From Thalassobaculum sp. OXR-137 (GTDB lineage Bacteria; Pseudomonadota; Alphaproteobacteria; Thalassobaculales; Thalassobaculaceae): 64,000 nucleotides of DNA. Below are positions 51,434 through 59,869 of this stretch, piece by piece; positions within the stretch are counted from its first letter, which is position 1; each line of letters begins with the position of its first letter. The DNA lies in the NCBI RefSeq assembly GCF_034377285.1, contig NZ_CP139716.1, positions 62,001-126,000 on the forward strand. The letters run 5' to 3'. A model generated the notes under the pieces. The model had not been told where the DNA came from and searched no databases. It saw nothing but the letters and a program-made list of their open reading frames with translations. A program made the position numbers and the translations under genes.

Positions 51434-52108
51434 ATGGCTACCCCAACGATCGGCAGGGCGGCGAAGGCGGCAGGCGTGCGGATCGCGACGATCCGGTTCT
51501 ATGAGCGCCGGGGCTTGATTGCGCAGCCACGCAAGCCGGAGAACGGATACCGAACCTATTCGCCAGAGACGGTGGACCGCATTCGGTTCATCCGGCAGGC
51601 GCAGGAGATCGGTTTTTCGCTGGCGGAGATCGAAGAGCTTCTGTCGTTGCGCGCCGACCCCAACGCCGACTGCGCCGATGTGCGCGGTCGCGCGATCGAG
51701 AAGCGCGCCGAGGTGCAGACCAAGCTCGATCGGCTTTCGCAAATGCGCGAGGCGCTCGACGACTTGATCGCGAGCTGTCCGGGCGGCGGCGACGTCAAGG
51801 CCTGCACGATCCTCGACGCCATGCAGCGCGAAGCGAGCGCCGCCGATCCCGAGTCCCCAACGTCCACGTTCGAGAAAGGCAGCCGAGCGATGAAGACCAC
51901 GATCCTGACCATCGAGGGCATGCACTGCGACGGGTGTGCCCGCACGATTGAGGCGCTGCTCTCGCGCGTCCCGGGCGTGCGCAAGGCCGAAGCCTCGTTC
52001 GACGAGCGCCAGGCGCGCGTTTTGCACGACCAGACCTCGTCCTCGGCGGGCGACCTTGCGGCGGCGATTGCCAAGGGCGGCTTCACGGCGGGCGAATCCG
52101 ACAAATGA
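51434..52108 (+). CDS. MerR-family regulator fused to a C-terminal HMA domain
   Basis: A 224-residue protein. Residues 1-130 are a MerR regulator (TIGRAAKAAGVRIATIRFYERRGLI; metal-loop cysteines DCADV, SCPGGGDVKACTI). Residues about 153-220 are an HMA domain (ILTIEGMHCDGCARTIEALLSRV). An internal ATG at the junction (51889) with a GAGCG upstream could give a separate HMA protein. The fusion suggests that metal capture is tied directly to transcription. It heads an operon with a CcdA-like protein and a P1B ATPase. Confidence 0.9.
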   Translation: MATPTIGRAAKAAGVRIATIRFYERRGLIAQPRKPENGYRTYSPETVDRIRFIRQAQEIGFSLAEIEELLSLRADPNADCADVRGRAIEKRAEVQTKLDRLSQMREALDDLIASCPGGGDVKACTILDAMQREASAADPESPTSTFEKGSRAMKTTILTIEGMHCDGCARTIEALLSRVPGVRKAEASFDERQARVLHDQTSSSAGDLAAAIAKGGFTAGESDK

Positions 52109-52791
52109 TCGAGCCGAGCTTCCTTGGCGTGGTCGCGATCCCGGCCGGCCTCGGCCTGATCGGATTTGTCGAGCCCTGCTCGATCGGGTCGAGCCTCGTC
52201 TTCGTGAAGTATCTCGAAGGCAAGAGCGCGGCGGCTAAGCTCGCGGAGACCGCCCTGTTCGCGTTCGCGCGCGCGATTTTCATCGGAGTGCTGGGCGTTC
52301 TTGCCGCCGTGATCGGCTCGATGTTCCTTGACCTCCAGAAGAGCGGCTGGCTGATGCTGGGCGCCCTCTATGTCGCGCTGGGTCTGCTGCTCGCGACGGG
52401 GCGCGCCCGCGCCTTGATGGTCTCGCTGGGACCCAGCCTCAAGCGGCTGAGCGGGCTCGGCGGGTCCGCGAGTCTCGGCCTGCTGTTCGGACTCAATATC
52501 CCGGCCTGCGCCGCGCCACTTCTCCTGGCGCTTCTGGCGGGGGCAGCTGCCTCGGGCGCGGCGACCGCCCTGGCGGGCTTCGTCGCCTTGGCCGTCTTCG
52601 GCCTGTTCCTGTCACTGCCGCTGGTCGCCGTGGTGTTGATCCCGGCGGCGCGCGGTCTGCTCGACCGTTTCGCCGCACTCTCGGGACGGTATCCGATCGT
52701 GGCGGGGCTGGTCCTCATCGCGCTCGGCGCGTGGTCGATCTGGTTCGGTCTGTTCGCCGACATCGATCCGGTGAAGGCCTCCGCCGCATGA
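52105..52791 (+). CDS. CcdA/DsbD-like membrane protein
   Basis: A 228-residue six-helix protein with DsbD-type cysteines (IGFVEPCSIGSSL, LNIPACAAPLLLALL). ATG overlaps the previous stop. It lies between a metal regulator and a metal ATPase; it may reduce or carry metal or thiols for the ATPase. It has a high Ala/Leu content but a consistent helix pattern. Confidence 0.87.
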   Translation: MIEPSFLGVVAIPAGLGLIGFVEPCSIGSSLVFVKYLEGKSAAAKLAETALFAFARAIFIGVLGVLAAVIGSMFLDLQKSGWLMLGALYVALGLLLATGRARALMVSLGPSLKRLSGLGGSASLGLLFGLNIPACAAPLLLALLAGAAASGAATALAGFVALAVFGLFLSLPLVAVVLIPAARGLLDRFAALSGRYPIVAGLVLIALGAWSIWFGLFADIDPVKASAA

Positions 52792-52804
52792 AAGGACGCA
52801 TGCC

Positions 52805-55243
52805 ATGAAGACAACCACTGTCTCCCATAAGGCATCGACGCCGTGGAGCGAGGAGCCTTCCGAGCGCCCGGGCCGCGCGCGCATCGGCGGGCTGCACTGC
52901 TCGCTATGCACCGGCACCATCGAAAAAGCGCTCGGCCGGCAGGCGGGCGTCGACAAGGTCGCAGTCAGCCTGACCCACGAGCAGGCGCTGGTCGAATACG
53001 ATCCGCAGGCGACGACACCGGACGCTCTGCTCGGGACGCTTCGCGACATCGGCTACACGATCCACGACCCGAACAAGCTGCGCCCCTTCGAGGAGGAGGA
53101 GCGCGAGCTCGTCACCGAGGGTCGCCGGTTCCTCACCGCGACGGCGTTCAGCTTGCTTTCCATCGCCTTAATCACCGATCCGGCCGGCCCCCTGTCCTTG
53201 ATCCTGCCGGCGCTGGCGACGGTCAGCCTCGTCGCCTTCGTTTTCCTGGTGCTCCGGGCGCGTGGGCTGTGGCCTGCGAGCGCCGGGGCGGGAAGTCTCG
53301 GCGCGGTCACGATTGGTCTGCTCGCCCTCAAGAGCGACGGGACACTTGCCGGCGCCACGCCTTGGATCGTCGGCGGAATCGCCGCCGCCCTCGTCTTCGG
53401 CGTCGCCCGGCACATCCTGGTGATGGCATTTCAGGCGCTGCGCCGCGGCATCCTGAACCAGCACGTGCTGCTGGAGGCCGGCGCCTTCGCCGGACTGGCC
53501 GGCGGATTCATCGGCCTCGCTCTGGACCGTCCTGGCTATCCGACTGCGCCGTTCTTCGCAGTCGCGGTCATGGTCGCGACCTATCACATCTTCTCCGAGT
53601 GGCTGTCGCTGATCGTCAAGACGCGATCCTCGCAAGCGGTCAAGCGTCTGCTCGACCTTCAGCCGGACACCGCCCGCGTTCAGCGCGACGGCCGCGAAAC
53701 GGAGGTCGCGCTTTCGGAGGTGGCACAAGAGGACGTGGTGCGCGTCCGGCCCGGCGAGCGCTTGCCCGTGGACGGCGAGGTCGTCGAGGGCCGCTCGGCG
53801 GTGGACCAGTCGCTGGTCACCGGCGAGCCGATGCCGGTCGAGCGGCAGGAGGGCGACACGGTCATCGGCGGCACCATCAACGGCAACGGCACCCTGCTGA
53901 TCCGGGTCACGGCCGTCGGCACGGAGAGCTTCTTGCAACGCGTCGCGCGCGAAGTCGAAGATGCCCGTGCCCTCAAGCCCGGCCTGCTGCATCTCGTGGA
54001 CCGCGTGCTCAGGGTCTACACGCCTGCCGTGCTCACAATTTCGGTCGTCTCTTTCCTCGGTTGGGCGCTTCTGCCGCAAATGTTCGGCTTTACGCCGGAC
54101 TTACAGCGCGCGGTGTTTGCGGGCCTCAGCGTGCTCGTAATGGGCTATCCATGCGCCGTCGGCATCTCTGCGCCGCTGTCGATCGTGCGCGGGGCAGGGG
54201 AGGCGGCTGAGAAGGGCATCCTGATGCGCACCGGCGAGGCGTTCCAGGGCTACCGGCTGGTTCGCCAGATTGCCTTCGACAAGACCGGTACGCTGACCGA
54301 GGGGCGCCCGCGCGTCCAGGAGGTCGAGGCGGTGTCGGGGGATACCGATGGGCTTCTCGCCCTCGCCGCAGCCGCCGAAGCGGCATCGGAACATCCTCTG
54401 GCTGAAGCCGTGGTTGAGGCAGCCTTCGAGGCGGGCCTGACACCGCCCGACGCCGAGACCTTCGAAGCGACGCCGGGCAAGGGCGTCACAGCACGTATCG
54501 ACGGCACGACCGTGCTGGTCGGCAACCCACGCTTCATATCGGAGAGCGGTGTCGAGCTCACGTCGATGGAACGACGGATTTGCATACTTGAGGACAAGGG
54601 ACGCACGGTCATTGTAGTCGTTCGGGACGGCGAGTTCATTGGACTTCTGGCGCTCGGCGACGCACCGCGTGACGATGCGGCCAATACAATCACCCGGCTT
54701 CGCGACGCCGGTGTTCGCACCGTGCTCGTCACCGGCGATAACGAGCGAACAGCAGCCCGCGTCGCCAAAGATCTCGGACTCGACGAGGTGCATGCCGGGG
54801 TGCTGCCGGGGGAAAAGGCCGAGCTGATCCGAGATCTCCAGAAACGCGGGCGCACGGCGATGGTCGGCGACGGGATCAACGACGCGCCAGCACTGATGCA
54901 AGCCGATGTCGGCATCGCCATGGGCTCGGGCACCGACATCGCCATCGACGCCGCCGACATCATCATTCTCAACGACCACATATCGAACGTCGCCGAGGCG
55001 CGCGAAATCAGCCGCGAGGGATATCGGAAAATGCTCCAGAATGTCTCGCTCGCCGTCCTGTTCAACGGCATCGGCGTACCGGTCGCCGCGACAGGCCTTC
55101 TCTATCCCGTCTGGGCGATGGTCGCCATGGCCGCGAGCGTGACCGCGATCTTTGTCAACTCGCTCTGGGGCCGGCCTAGCCTGTTCTTTGACGCGATCCT
55201 CAGCGTCGGACGGCCGTTGCCGGAGCGCGAAGAGCCGGCTTGA
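52805..55243 (+). CDS. P1B-type metal-exporting ATPase with YPC motif
   Basis: An 812-residue ATPase. The N-terminal HMA domain has IGGLHCSLCTGTIEKAL; the actuator has VTGEPMPVE; phosphorylation site DKTGTLTEG; hinge GDGINDAPAL. The transmembrane metal motif in helix 6 is MGYPCAVGISAPLS, so YPC replaces the CPC of copper or the SPC/TPC of other classes. The substrate cannot be assigned from this motif alone. Its regulator and CcdA-like partner precede it. Confidence 0.94.
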   Translation: MKTTTVSHKASTPWSEEPSERPGRARIGGLHCSLCTGTIEKALGRQAGVDKVAVSLTHEQALVEYDPQATTPDALLGTLRDIGYTIHDPNKLRPFEEEERELVTEGRRFLTATAFSLLSIALITDPAGPLSLILPALATVSLVAFVFLVLRARGLWPASAGAGSLGAVTIGLLALKSDGTLAGATPWIVGGIAAALVFGVARHILVMAFQALRRGILNQHVLLEAGAFAGLAGGFIGLALDRPGYPTAPFFAVAVMVATYHIFSEWLSLIVKTRSSQAVKRLLDLQPDTARVQRDGRETEVALSEVAQEDVVRVRPGERLPVDGEVVEGRSAVDQSLVTGEPMPVERQEGDTVIGGTINGNGTLLIRVTAVGTESFLQRVAREVEDARALKPGLLHLVDRVLRVYTPAVLTISVVSFLGWALLPQMFGFTPDLQRAVFAGLSVLVMGYPCAVGISAPLSIVRGAGEAAEKGILMRTGEAFQGYRLVRQIAFDKTGTLTEGRPRVQEVEAVSGDTDGLLALAAAAEAASEHPLAEAVVEAAFEAGLTPPDAETFEATPGKGVTARIDGTTVLVGNPRFISESGVELTSMERRICILEDKGRTVIVVVRDGEFIGLLALGDAPRDDAANTITRLRDAGVRTVLVTGDNERTAARVAKDLGLDEVHAGVLPGEKAELIRDLQKRGRTAMVGDGINDAPALMQADVGIAMGSGTDIAIDAADIIILNDHISNVAEAREISREGYRKMLQNVSLAVLFNGIGVPVAATGLLYPVWAMVAMAASVTAIFVNSLWGRPSLFFDAILSVGRPLPEREEPA

Positions 55244-55392
55244 TGGATGAAAAAACGGTCGGAATTGAAGGCTCCGGCCACCCACGACGGCGCTGCCCCA
55301 ACTGGCTGGGCGCGGCGATCGGCCTCGGCCTGCTCGCCTGGCGATCACACTGGAGCAGGCCATCCGGGGCTGGATGTGGCGCCAGATCCTGA
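55243..55392 (+). CDS. Small ORF after the ATPase, possibly truncated
   Basis: Forty-nine codons starting MDEKTVGIEGSGHPRRR; its ATG shares one base with the ATPase stop. The segment NWLGAAIGLGLLAW is membrane-like. It ends shortly before a decayed ISKra4-like fragment, so it may be the truncated or frameshifted start of a gene once in the operon. Function unknown. Confidence 0.45.
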   Translation: MDEKTVGIEGSGHPRRRCPNWLGAAIGLGLLAWRSHWSRPSGAGCGARS

Positions 55393-55434
55393 CGCCTGTC
55401 GGCGACGGCCGGACATCGCACCTGGAGACTGATT

Positions 55435-55573
55435 GGAACGTGGGGAGTGCTCCTGACAGACCGTTCGTCGCGTACGGTTGGGTGAGAGAGAACGAGGGAT
55501 TGGTGGGGCCGGGAGCATAGGATGGGTTAGAAGCTGGAATTGGTCGAGACGGGCGGGGGCATGACGAGGTGGC
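55435..55573 (+). pseudogene. Remnant of the ISKra4-like element
   Basis: About 140 bp match the upstream end and first codons of the ISKra4-like transposase (39342-40869 element), including TTGGAACGTGGGG, GCTCCTGACAG, GGGAGCAT and ATGGGTT-GAAGCTGGAA. The transposase Trp3 codon is TAG here and the frame is shifted afterwards. It lies between the ATPase and the leftward cyclase gene and marks a past insertion or rearrangement. Confidence 0.75.
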
Positions 55574-55604
55574 AGCTCCACCGTCCACTCCTCACAATGG
55601 CCGT

Positions 55605-56888
55605 TCAGCGCATCAGGCCCATCGCTTCTATGGGAGTAGTTCGACCACGAAGCGTGTGCTCGCCGAGTGCAGACCATCTCGCCCCGTCATTCGGTATCCC
55701 GGCTTCGTTCAGTAGCGTCCGCGAAGTGACGAGGGGACAATCCGTTTCACGACTGAGCCGCTCCAGCCGCTCGGCCACGTTCACCGTATCTCCGATGACG
55801 GTATATTCGAGCAGCCGCCCGCTTCCCAGGACGCCTACAAACACTTCGCCGTAGTGACCGCCGATGCCGATCTCGATTCCCGCTTCACCTGAACTCATTC
55901 GCTCCTTTGACCACTCTGCCACCGTCTTCAGGACATCTACGCCGCACTCAACGGCGCCCCTAGCGTCATCAGGACCTGAGATTGGTGCGCCGAAAACAAC
56001 CATCACCGCATCGCCGATGAACTTGTCAACGGTTCCACCGTGGCGGAAAACGCATTCGGTGACACGCTCCCTGAACTCGGACAACATCGTGCCGAGTTCC
56101 TCCGGGGACATGGTCTCGGCCATCGACGTGAAGCCCTTAATATCGACGAACAGGACCGCCACGGGCTGTCTCAGGCCGGATGAAAGGCCATTGAGTTCGT
56201 CGCGGCTCAACCTCTCAGCGATCCGCGGGGAAAAGAAGCGGGAAAGACGGGCGCTGCGCGCCGCCTGATCGATAGAACGGAGTAGCAGCCGCCTGGTTCG
56301 GTAAACGCCTAGTACCAGGATCGTGCCAGCCGTCGCGACCAGCACCGGTGGCAGGACATCGAATGCGAAGATCTCCCCCATGGGCCGAAGCCCCGTTGCA
56401 GCCATGCGTTGCGGCATCGCCATAGGCATACCCGGGAACGGCAGCAACGATGTTACAAGCACCGAAATCAAGAAGAGCGCCACGATGTACGCGATAAGCG
56501 CCGGCTGGTAGCGCATCGACGCATGGATCAGGACCACGAACATCAGCGTGGAGGCAGGCACGGAGCCCATCCCCGCACTCAATCCCATCGTGTTTGCCAT
56601 GATGTGCATGTGGGTCACGATCAGGACCACGTCGAATGTAGCAAACGCGAAGGGCAAGATCGGGTGATACAACCTGCGCCAGGCCAGAACCAGGCTCGCC
56701 CCTGTGGCTAAGCCGTACAGACCGATATCGATCACCGCCCCCTGGTGGATCCCACCATCAGTCGCGGACAGTGCAACTGTCGCCACAAGGACCACGAAGA
56801 TACCGACCCGAACGAATGCCGAGAGTAGGTCGGCTTGCATTTCCGATGCCCGTAGCTCCGGGAGTCGATCTAGTGCGAACCGTTTCAT
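55605..56888 (-). CDS. Class III adenylate/guanylate cyclase with membrane domain
   Basis: A 427-residue protein. An N-terminal region of about six helices (to residue 200) is followed by a catalytic domain: VLFVDIKGFTSMAE (metal Asp), KFIGDAVMVVFGAP, GHYGEVFVGVLGS and YTVIGDTVNVAERLERL. It would make cAMP (or cGMP) in response to a membrane signal. It overlaps the permease stop (ATGA) and is last in an operon with an APC permease. A role in metal stress is unclear. Confidence 0.93.
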   Translation of the reverse strand: MKRFALDRLPELRASEMQADLLSAFVRVGIFVVLVATVALSATDGGIHQGAVIDIGLYGLATGASLVLAWRRLYHPILPFAFATFDVVLIVTHMHIMANTMGLSAGMGSVPASTLMFVVLIHASMRYQPALIAYIVALFLISVLVTSLLPFPGMPMAMPQRMAATGLRPMGEIFAFDVLPPVLVATAGTILVLGVYRTRRLLLRSIDQAARSARLSRFFSPRIAERLSRDELNGLSSGLRQPVAVLFVDIKGFTSMAETMSPEELGTMLSEFRERVTECVFRHGGTVDKFIGDAVMVVFGAPISGPDDARGAVECGVDVLKTVAEWSKERMSSGEAGIEIGIGGHYGEVFVGVLGSGRLLEYTVIGDTVNVAERLERLSRETDCPLVTSRTLLNEAGIPNDGARWSALGEHTLRGRTTPIEAMGLMR

Positions 56889-58210
56889 CCGTGCCCCGCA
56901 TCATGGCCGTTGTCGCCCTCGCCCAGCCATCGGCGGAGATAGATCCGCTGAAAGGCGAAGACACAGACCATGGCGACAACCGCAATGACGACGATGACCG
57001 GATCCGACTGCCATTTCATCACCGCGAACGCGCCGAGAACTAAGACGTCCAATAGGATCGCAATGAGCATCACCCAGCCCTGCGCGCCGATCTCGTGCTT
57101 CAGCCACCGGTACACGCCAACATGGATCGCGATGTCCATGACCAAGTAGAAAAAAGCGCCGAGTGAGGCGATACGACTGAGGTCGAAAAAAACAGTGAGC
57201 ACCGCTGCGGCGACCACGGTATAGACCAGGGTATGGTCGCGGATCCCACCAGGCATGCCGAAATGGCTGTGTGGTATCATCTTCATGTCGGTCAGCATGG
57301 CGAGCATCCGCGACACCGCGAAGATGCTGGCAAGCAGACCGGACGCGGTCGCCAGAACGGCGAGGGCGACCGTAAAATAGAAGCCGTATAACCCGAGTGT
57401 CGGTTGCGCCGCCTCCGCGAGAGCGTAATCCTTTGCAGCGACGATCTCGTCGAGCGAAAGACTGGAGCCGACCGCGAAGGCGACGAGCAGGTAGACGACA
57501 ACGCAGACAAGGATCGATACGGTGATCGCGCGGCCGACATTGCGATGCGGATCTACCATCTCAGCGCCGCTGTTGGTGATCGTCGTGAAGCCCTTGAACG
57601 CCAGAATTGAGAGCGCCATCGACGCCACGAAGCCCGTCAACGGCAGGTCGTCGGCTCTGGCTCGTGGTTCGAAGGAGAAGCCCCCGGCCCAAAGCGCCGC
57701 CGCCCCGAAGAACGCGATCCCCCCGATCTTCAAGGCCGCCATGATCAGCGACACGAGGCCGACGGACCGGTTTCCGGAGACGTTAACCAGATAGGCGAAG
57801 ACAATGAGGCCGACCCCCAGAACCGGCACGAGCGGGCTGTCAGTGCCAATGTCGAAAGGCCGAAGCACATAGGTTCCGAAGGTTCGCGCGACTAGGCTTT
57901 CGTTGATGACCATGGACAGCGCCATGAGAACCGCCGCGCCGGCCGCAATCCCGCCAGGGCCGTAGGCTTTCTGGAGGATCATCCCGATGCCACCGGCCGA
58001 AGGATACGCGTTCGACATCTTCACGTAGGTGTAAGCGCTGAACCCGGTCACCAGCGCACCGGCAACGAAAGACAGCGGAAACAACGGACCCGCCAGATCT
58101 GCGATCTGCCCGGTGAGGGCGAAGATTCCGGCGCCGATCATCACGCCAGTTCCCATCGAGATGCCGTCGATCAGCGTGATGCTGTTCTTCTGGTAAGTGC
58201 TGGAGGCCAT
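56885..58210 (-). CDS. APC-superfamily permease
   Basis: About 441 residues, start at 58210 (MASSTYQKN) with GGGGAC upstream; the longer frame to 58315 is not needed. Twelve helices; TM1 consensus ISMGTGVMIGAGIFALTGQ matches amino acid permeases. A region (ILAFKGFTTITNSGAEM) carries the conserved Phe-Gly-Thr pattern of TM6. Substrate not assigned. The next gene, the cyclase, overlaps by ATGA. Confidence 0.9.
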   Translation of the reverse strand: MASSTYQKNSITLIDGISMGTGVMIGAGIFALTGQIADLAGPLFPLSFVAGALVTGFSAYTYVKMSNAYPSAGGIGMILQKAYGPGGIAAGAAVLMALSMVINESLVARTFGTYVLRPFDIGTDSPLVPVLGVGLIVFAYLVNVSGNRSVGLVSLIMAALKIGGIAFFGAAALWAGGFSFEPRARADDLPLTGFVASMALSILAFKGFTTITNSGAEMVDPHRNVGRAITVSILVCVVVYLLVAFAVGSSLSLDEIVAAKDYALAEAAQPTLGLYGFYFTVALAVLATASGLLASIFAVSRMLAMLTDMKMIPHSHFGMPGGIRDHTLVYTVVAAAVLTVFFDLSRIASLGAFFYLVMDIAIHVGVYRWLKHEIGAQGWVMLIAILLDVLVLGAFAVMKWQSDPVIVVIAVVAMVCVFAFQRIYLRRWLGEGDNGHDAGHG

Positions 58211-58286
58211 GTCGTCCCCGGTGTTCTGTATAGGTCCAGGCCGTTCGGGTGTTGCCGCCCGAACGGCTGATACGGTAGCCGGGTGT

Positions 58287-58976
58287 TCAGAGTCCCCAGG
58301 CCCAGGCTGGAACATGCCCCAGTTGCAGGTGGACTTCCGACACGCCCGGGGTTTCTTCGACCGCGACCTTCACCGCACGGCTTTCGTCGTCTGTGTCAGT
58401 CACACCCCAGACCGTCACGACCGCGTCCCTAACGGTGACGTTCAGCAGGGATGGGTCTACCCCTGGAGTCGCGCGGATCGCGTTGACGACGGCCACGCGA
58501 AGCGCACGGTCGTCGCCACTGGGAGCGGACATCTTCTCTGCTGAAGCCAGCCCGTGCAGGAGATTGGCGCGGCTGACGATTCCCATTACCCGGCCGTCCT
58601 CGACCACCGGAACACGCTTGATCCGGCGGGTCTCCAGAGTCTTCGCGATCTCGTGCACCGGCGTCGTTGGCGCAACAGTGACGACATCCCGGGTCATGAT
58701 GTCCTCGGCCTTTGTGCCATGCACCTTCACGAAATCTGCGGCAGCTGTGCTTGACCCTGTGAATGCCTCAAGCCACCAGGAACCTCTACGGTCACCTTCA
58801 TTCTGCAGCCGCCTCATCAGGTCGCCTTCGCTGACCAACCCGGCCAAGCGATTGTGGGGGTCAACAACCGGAACTGCACTGATCCGGTTGTTGAGCAGGG
58901 TTTGAGCGATTTCTTCGACGGTGGTTCCGGGGGAGACCGTCACCACGCGGTCCGTCATGACATCTATTGCAAGCAT
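58287..58976 (-). CDS. CBS-CBS-BON domain protein
   Basis: A 229-residue soluble protein. Two CBS domains (about residues 1-60, MLAIDVMTDRVVTVSPGTTVEEIAQTLL, and 85-140, EDIMTRDVVTVAPTTPVHEIAKTL) precede a BON domain (LRVAVVNAIRATPGVDPSLLNVTV). Such proteins sense adenosine nucleotides or bind membranes. It heads the leftward operon with the permease and cyclase. Confidence 0.95.
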   Translation of the reverse strand: MLAIDVMTDRVVTVSPGTTVEEIAQTLLNNRISAVPVVDPHNRLAGLVSEGDLMRRLQNEGDRRGSWWLEAFTGSSTAAADFVKVHGTKAEDIMTRDVVTVAPTTPVHEIAKTLETRRIKRVPVVEDGRVMGIVSRANLLHGLASAEKMSAPSGDDRALRVAVVNAIRATPGVDPSLLNVTVRDAVVTVWGVTDTDDESRAVKVAVEETPGVSEVHLQLGHVPAWAWGL

Positions 58977-59098
58977 GGATCCTCACCTTGCTCATGTGCC
59001 CGCTGACACCGGAGAACGAGTAGCCGAACTCGTACCAAGCGGGCGCTAGGACCAGCCGAACCGTGAAGACCAGTGTGTCCGCTCGGTACGGCCGGGGG

Positions 59099-59136
59099 CG
59101 GTGATCGGGCGCCACGACGATGTTGCCCGATCACCG
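59099..59136 (-). terminator. Stem-loop after copB
   Basis: CGGTGATCGGGC (59099-59110) and GCCCGATCACCG (59125-59136) form a perfect 12-bp stem with a 14-nt loop, 28 bp after the copB stop. No T-tract follows. It likely ends the copper operon transcript or separates it from the CBS-BON operon. Confidence 0.65.
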
Positions 59137-59163
59137 GACTTGGTCGGATGGCGCGTCAGCGGG

Positions 59164-59865
59164 TCAGAACAGCATCTTCGTGCCGACTACGAAGAACAGG
59201 TTGTCCCTCGCCTCGCCCTCCGCCCGGGCGAGATCGGCTGTCTCACCGAACCGGCGCTCGTAATGGGCGCCGATATATGGCGAGACCGCACGGTCCAGAA
59301 GATCGTAGCTGAGGCGGGCACCGAGCTCGAGTTTCGGCGCAAAGGCGCCGACCCCAAGTTCCGCGTCGTCCCCCAGCGGGGTATCCAACTCGACGCTTGG
59401 CGTCAGTATGATTCGGTTGGTTATAAGCCCCTCGTACTCGGCCTCGATCCGCACGAAGGAGGTCTCTCCGACATAGAGATCGGCATCGATCTCAAACCAT
59501 TGCGGAGCCAGGCCCTTCACCCCGACCACACCGTAGGCGCGATCCTCGCCGCGAGGCGTATCCAGCCGGACGCCGACCACCGCATCGAAGAAGGTGGAGA
59601 TCGGCTTCTGAAGACGAAGCTGGTTCTCTAGGGTTTCAAACTGTTTGCCTTCGGTGAGGTACTCCGCCTCGCTGCGCCAGACGACTTTTAGCTCGTCGGT
59701 CCCCACCAGGGCGTCGAAATCCCAGGCATAGAGGTCCGACCCGTCGTCGAACCGACGCTCGGCCTGTTCGACCTGCAGGCCGTAGATCAGAGGTTCGGCC
59801 GAGGCCGGGACCGTCCAGAGGAGCGCCGGAACCAACGCCGCGGTTACAAGTATATTTCTGCGCAT
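59164..59865 (-). CDS. copB: Copper resistance outer-membrane protein CopB
   Basis: A 233-residue protein: signal peptide (ILVTAALVPALLWTVPASA) and a CopB-type barrel (EPLIYGLQVEQAERRFDDGSD; YLTEGKQFETLENQLRLQKPIS; ending in LFFVVGTKMLF with a C-terminal aromatic as in outer-membrane barrels). I start it at MRRNILVTAA (59865), not at the frame to 60096, which lies within copA. Acts with CopA to sequester copper. Confidence 0.93.
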   Translation of the reverse strand: MRRNILVTAALVPALLWTVPASAEPLIYGLQVEQAERRFDDGSDLYAWDFDALVGTDELKVVWRSEAEYLTEGKQFETLENQLRLQKPISTFFDAVVGVRLDTPRGEDRAYGVVGVKGLAPQWFEIDADLYVGETSFVRIEAEYEGLITNRIILTPSVELDTPLGDDAELGVGAFAPKLELGARLSYDLLDRAVSPYIGAHYERRFGETADLARAEGEARDNLFFVVGTKMLF

Positions 59866-59869
59866 GATG

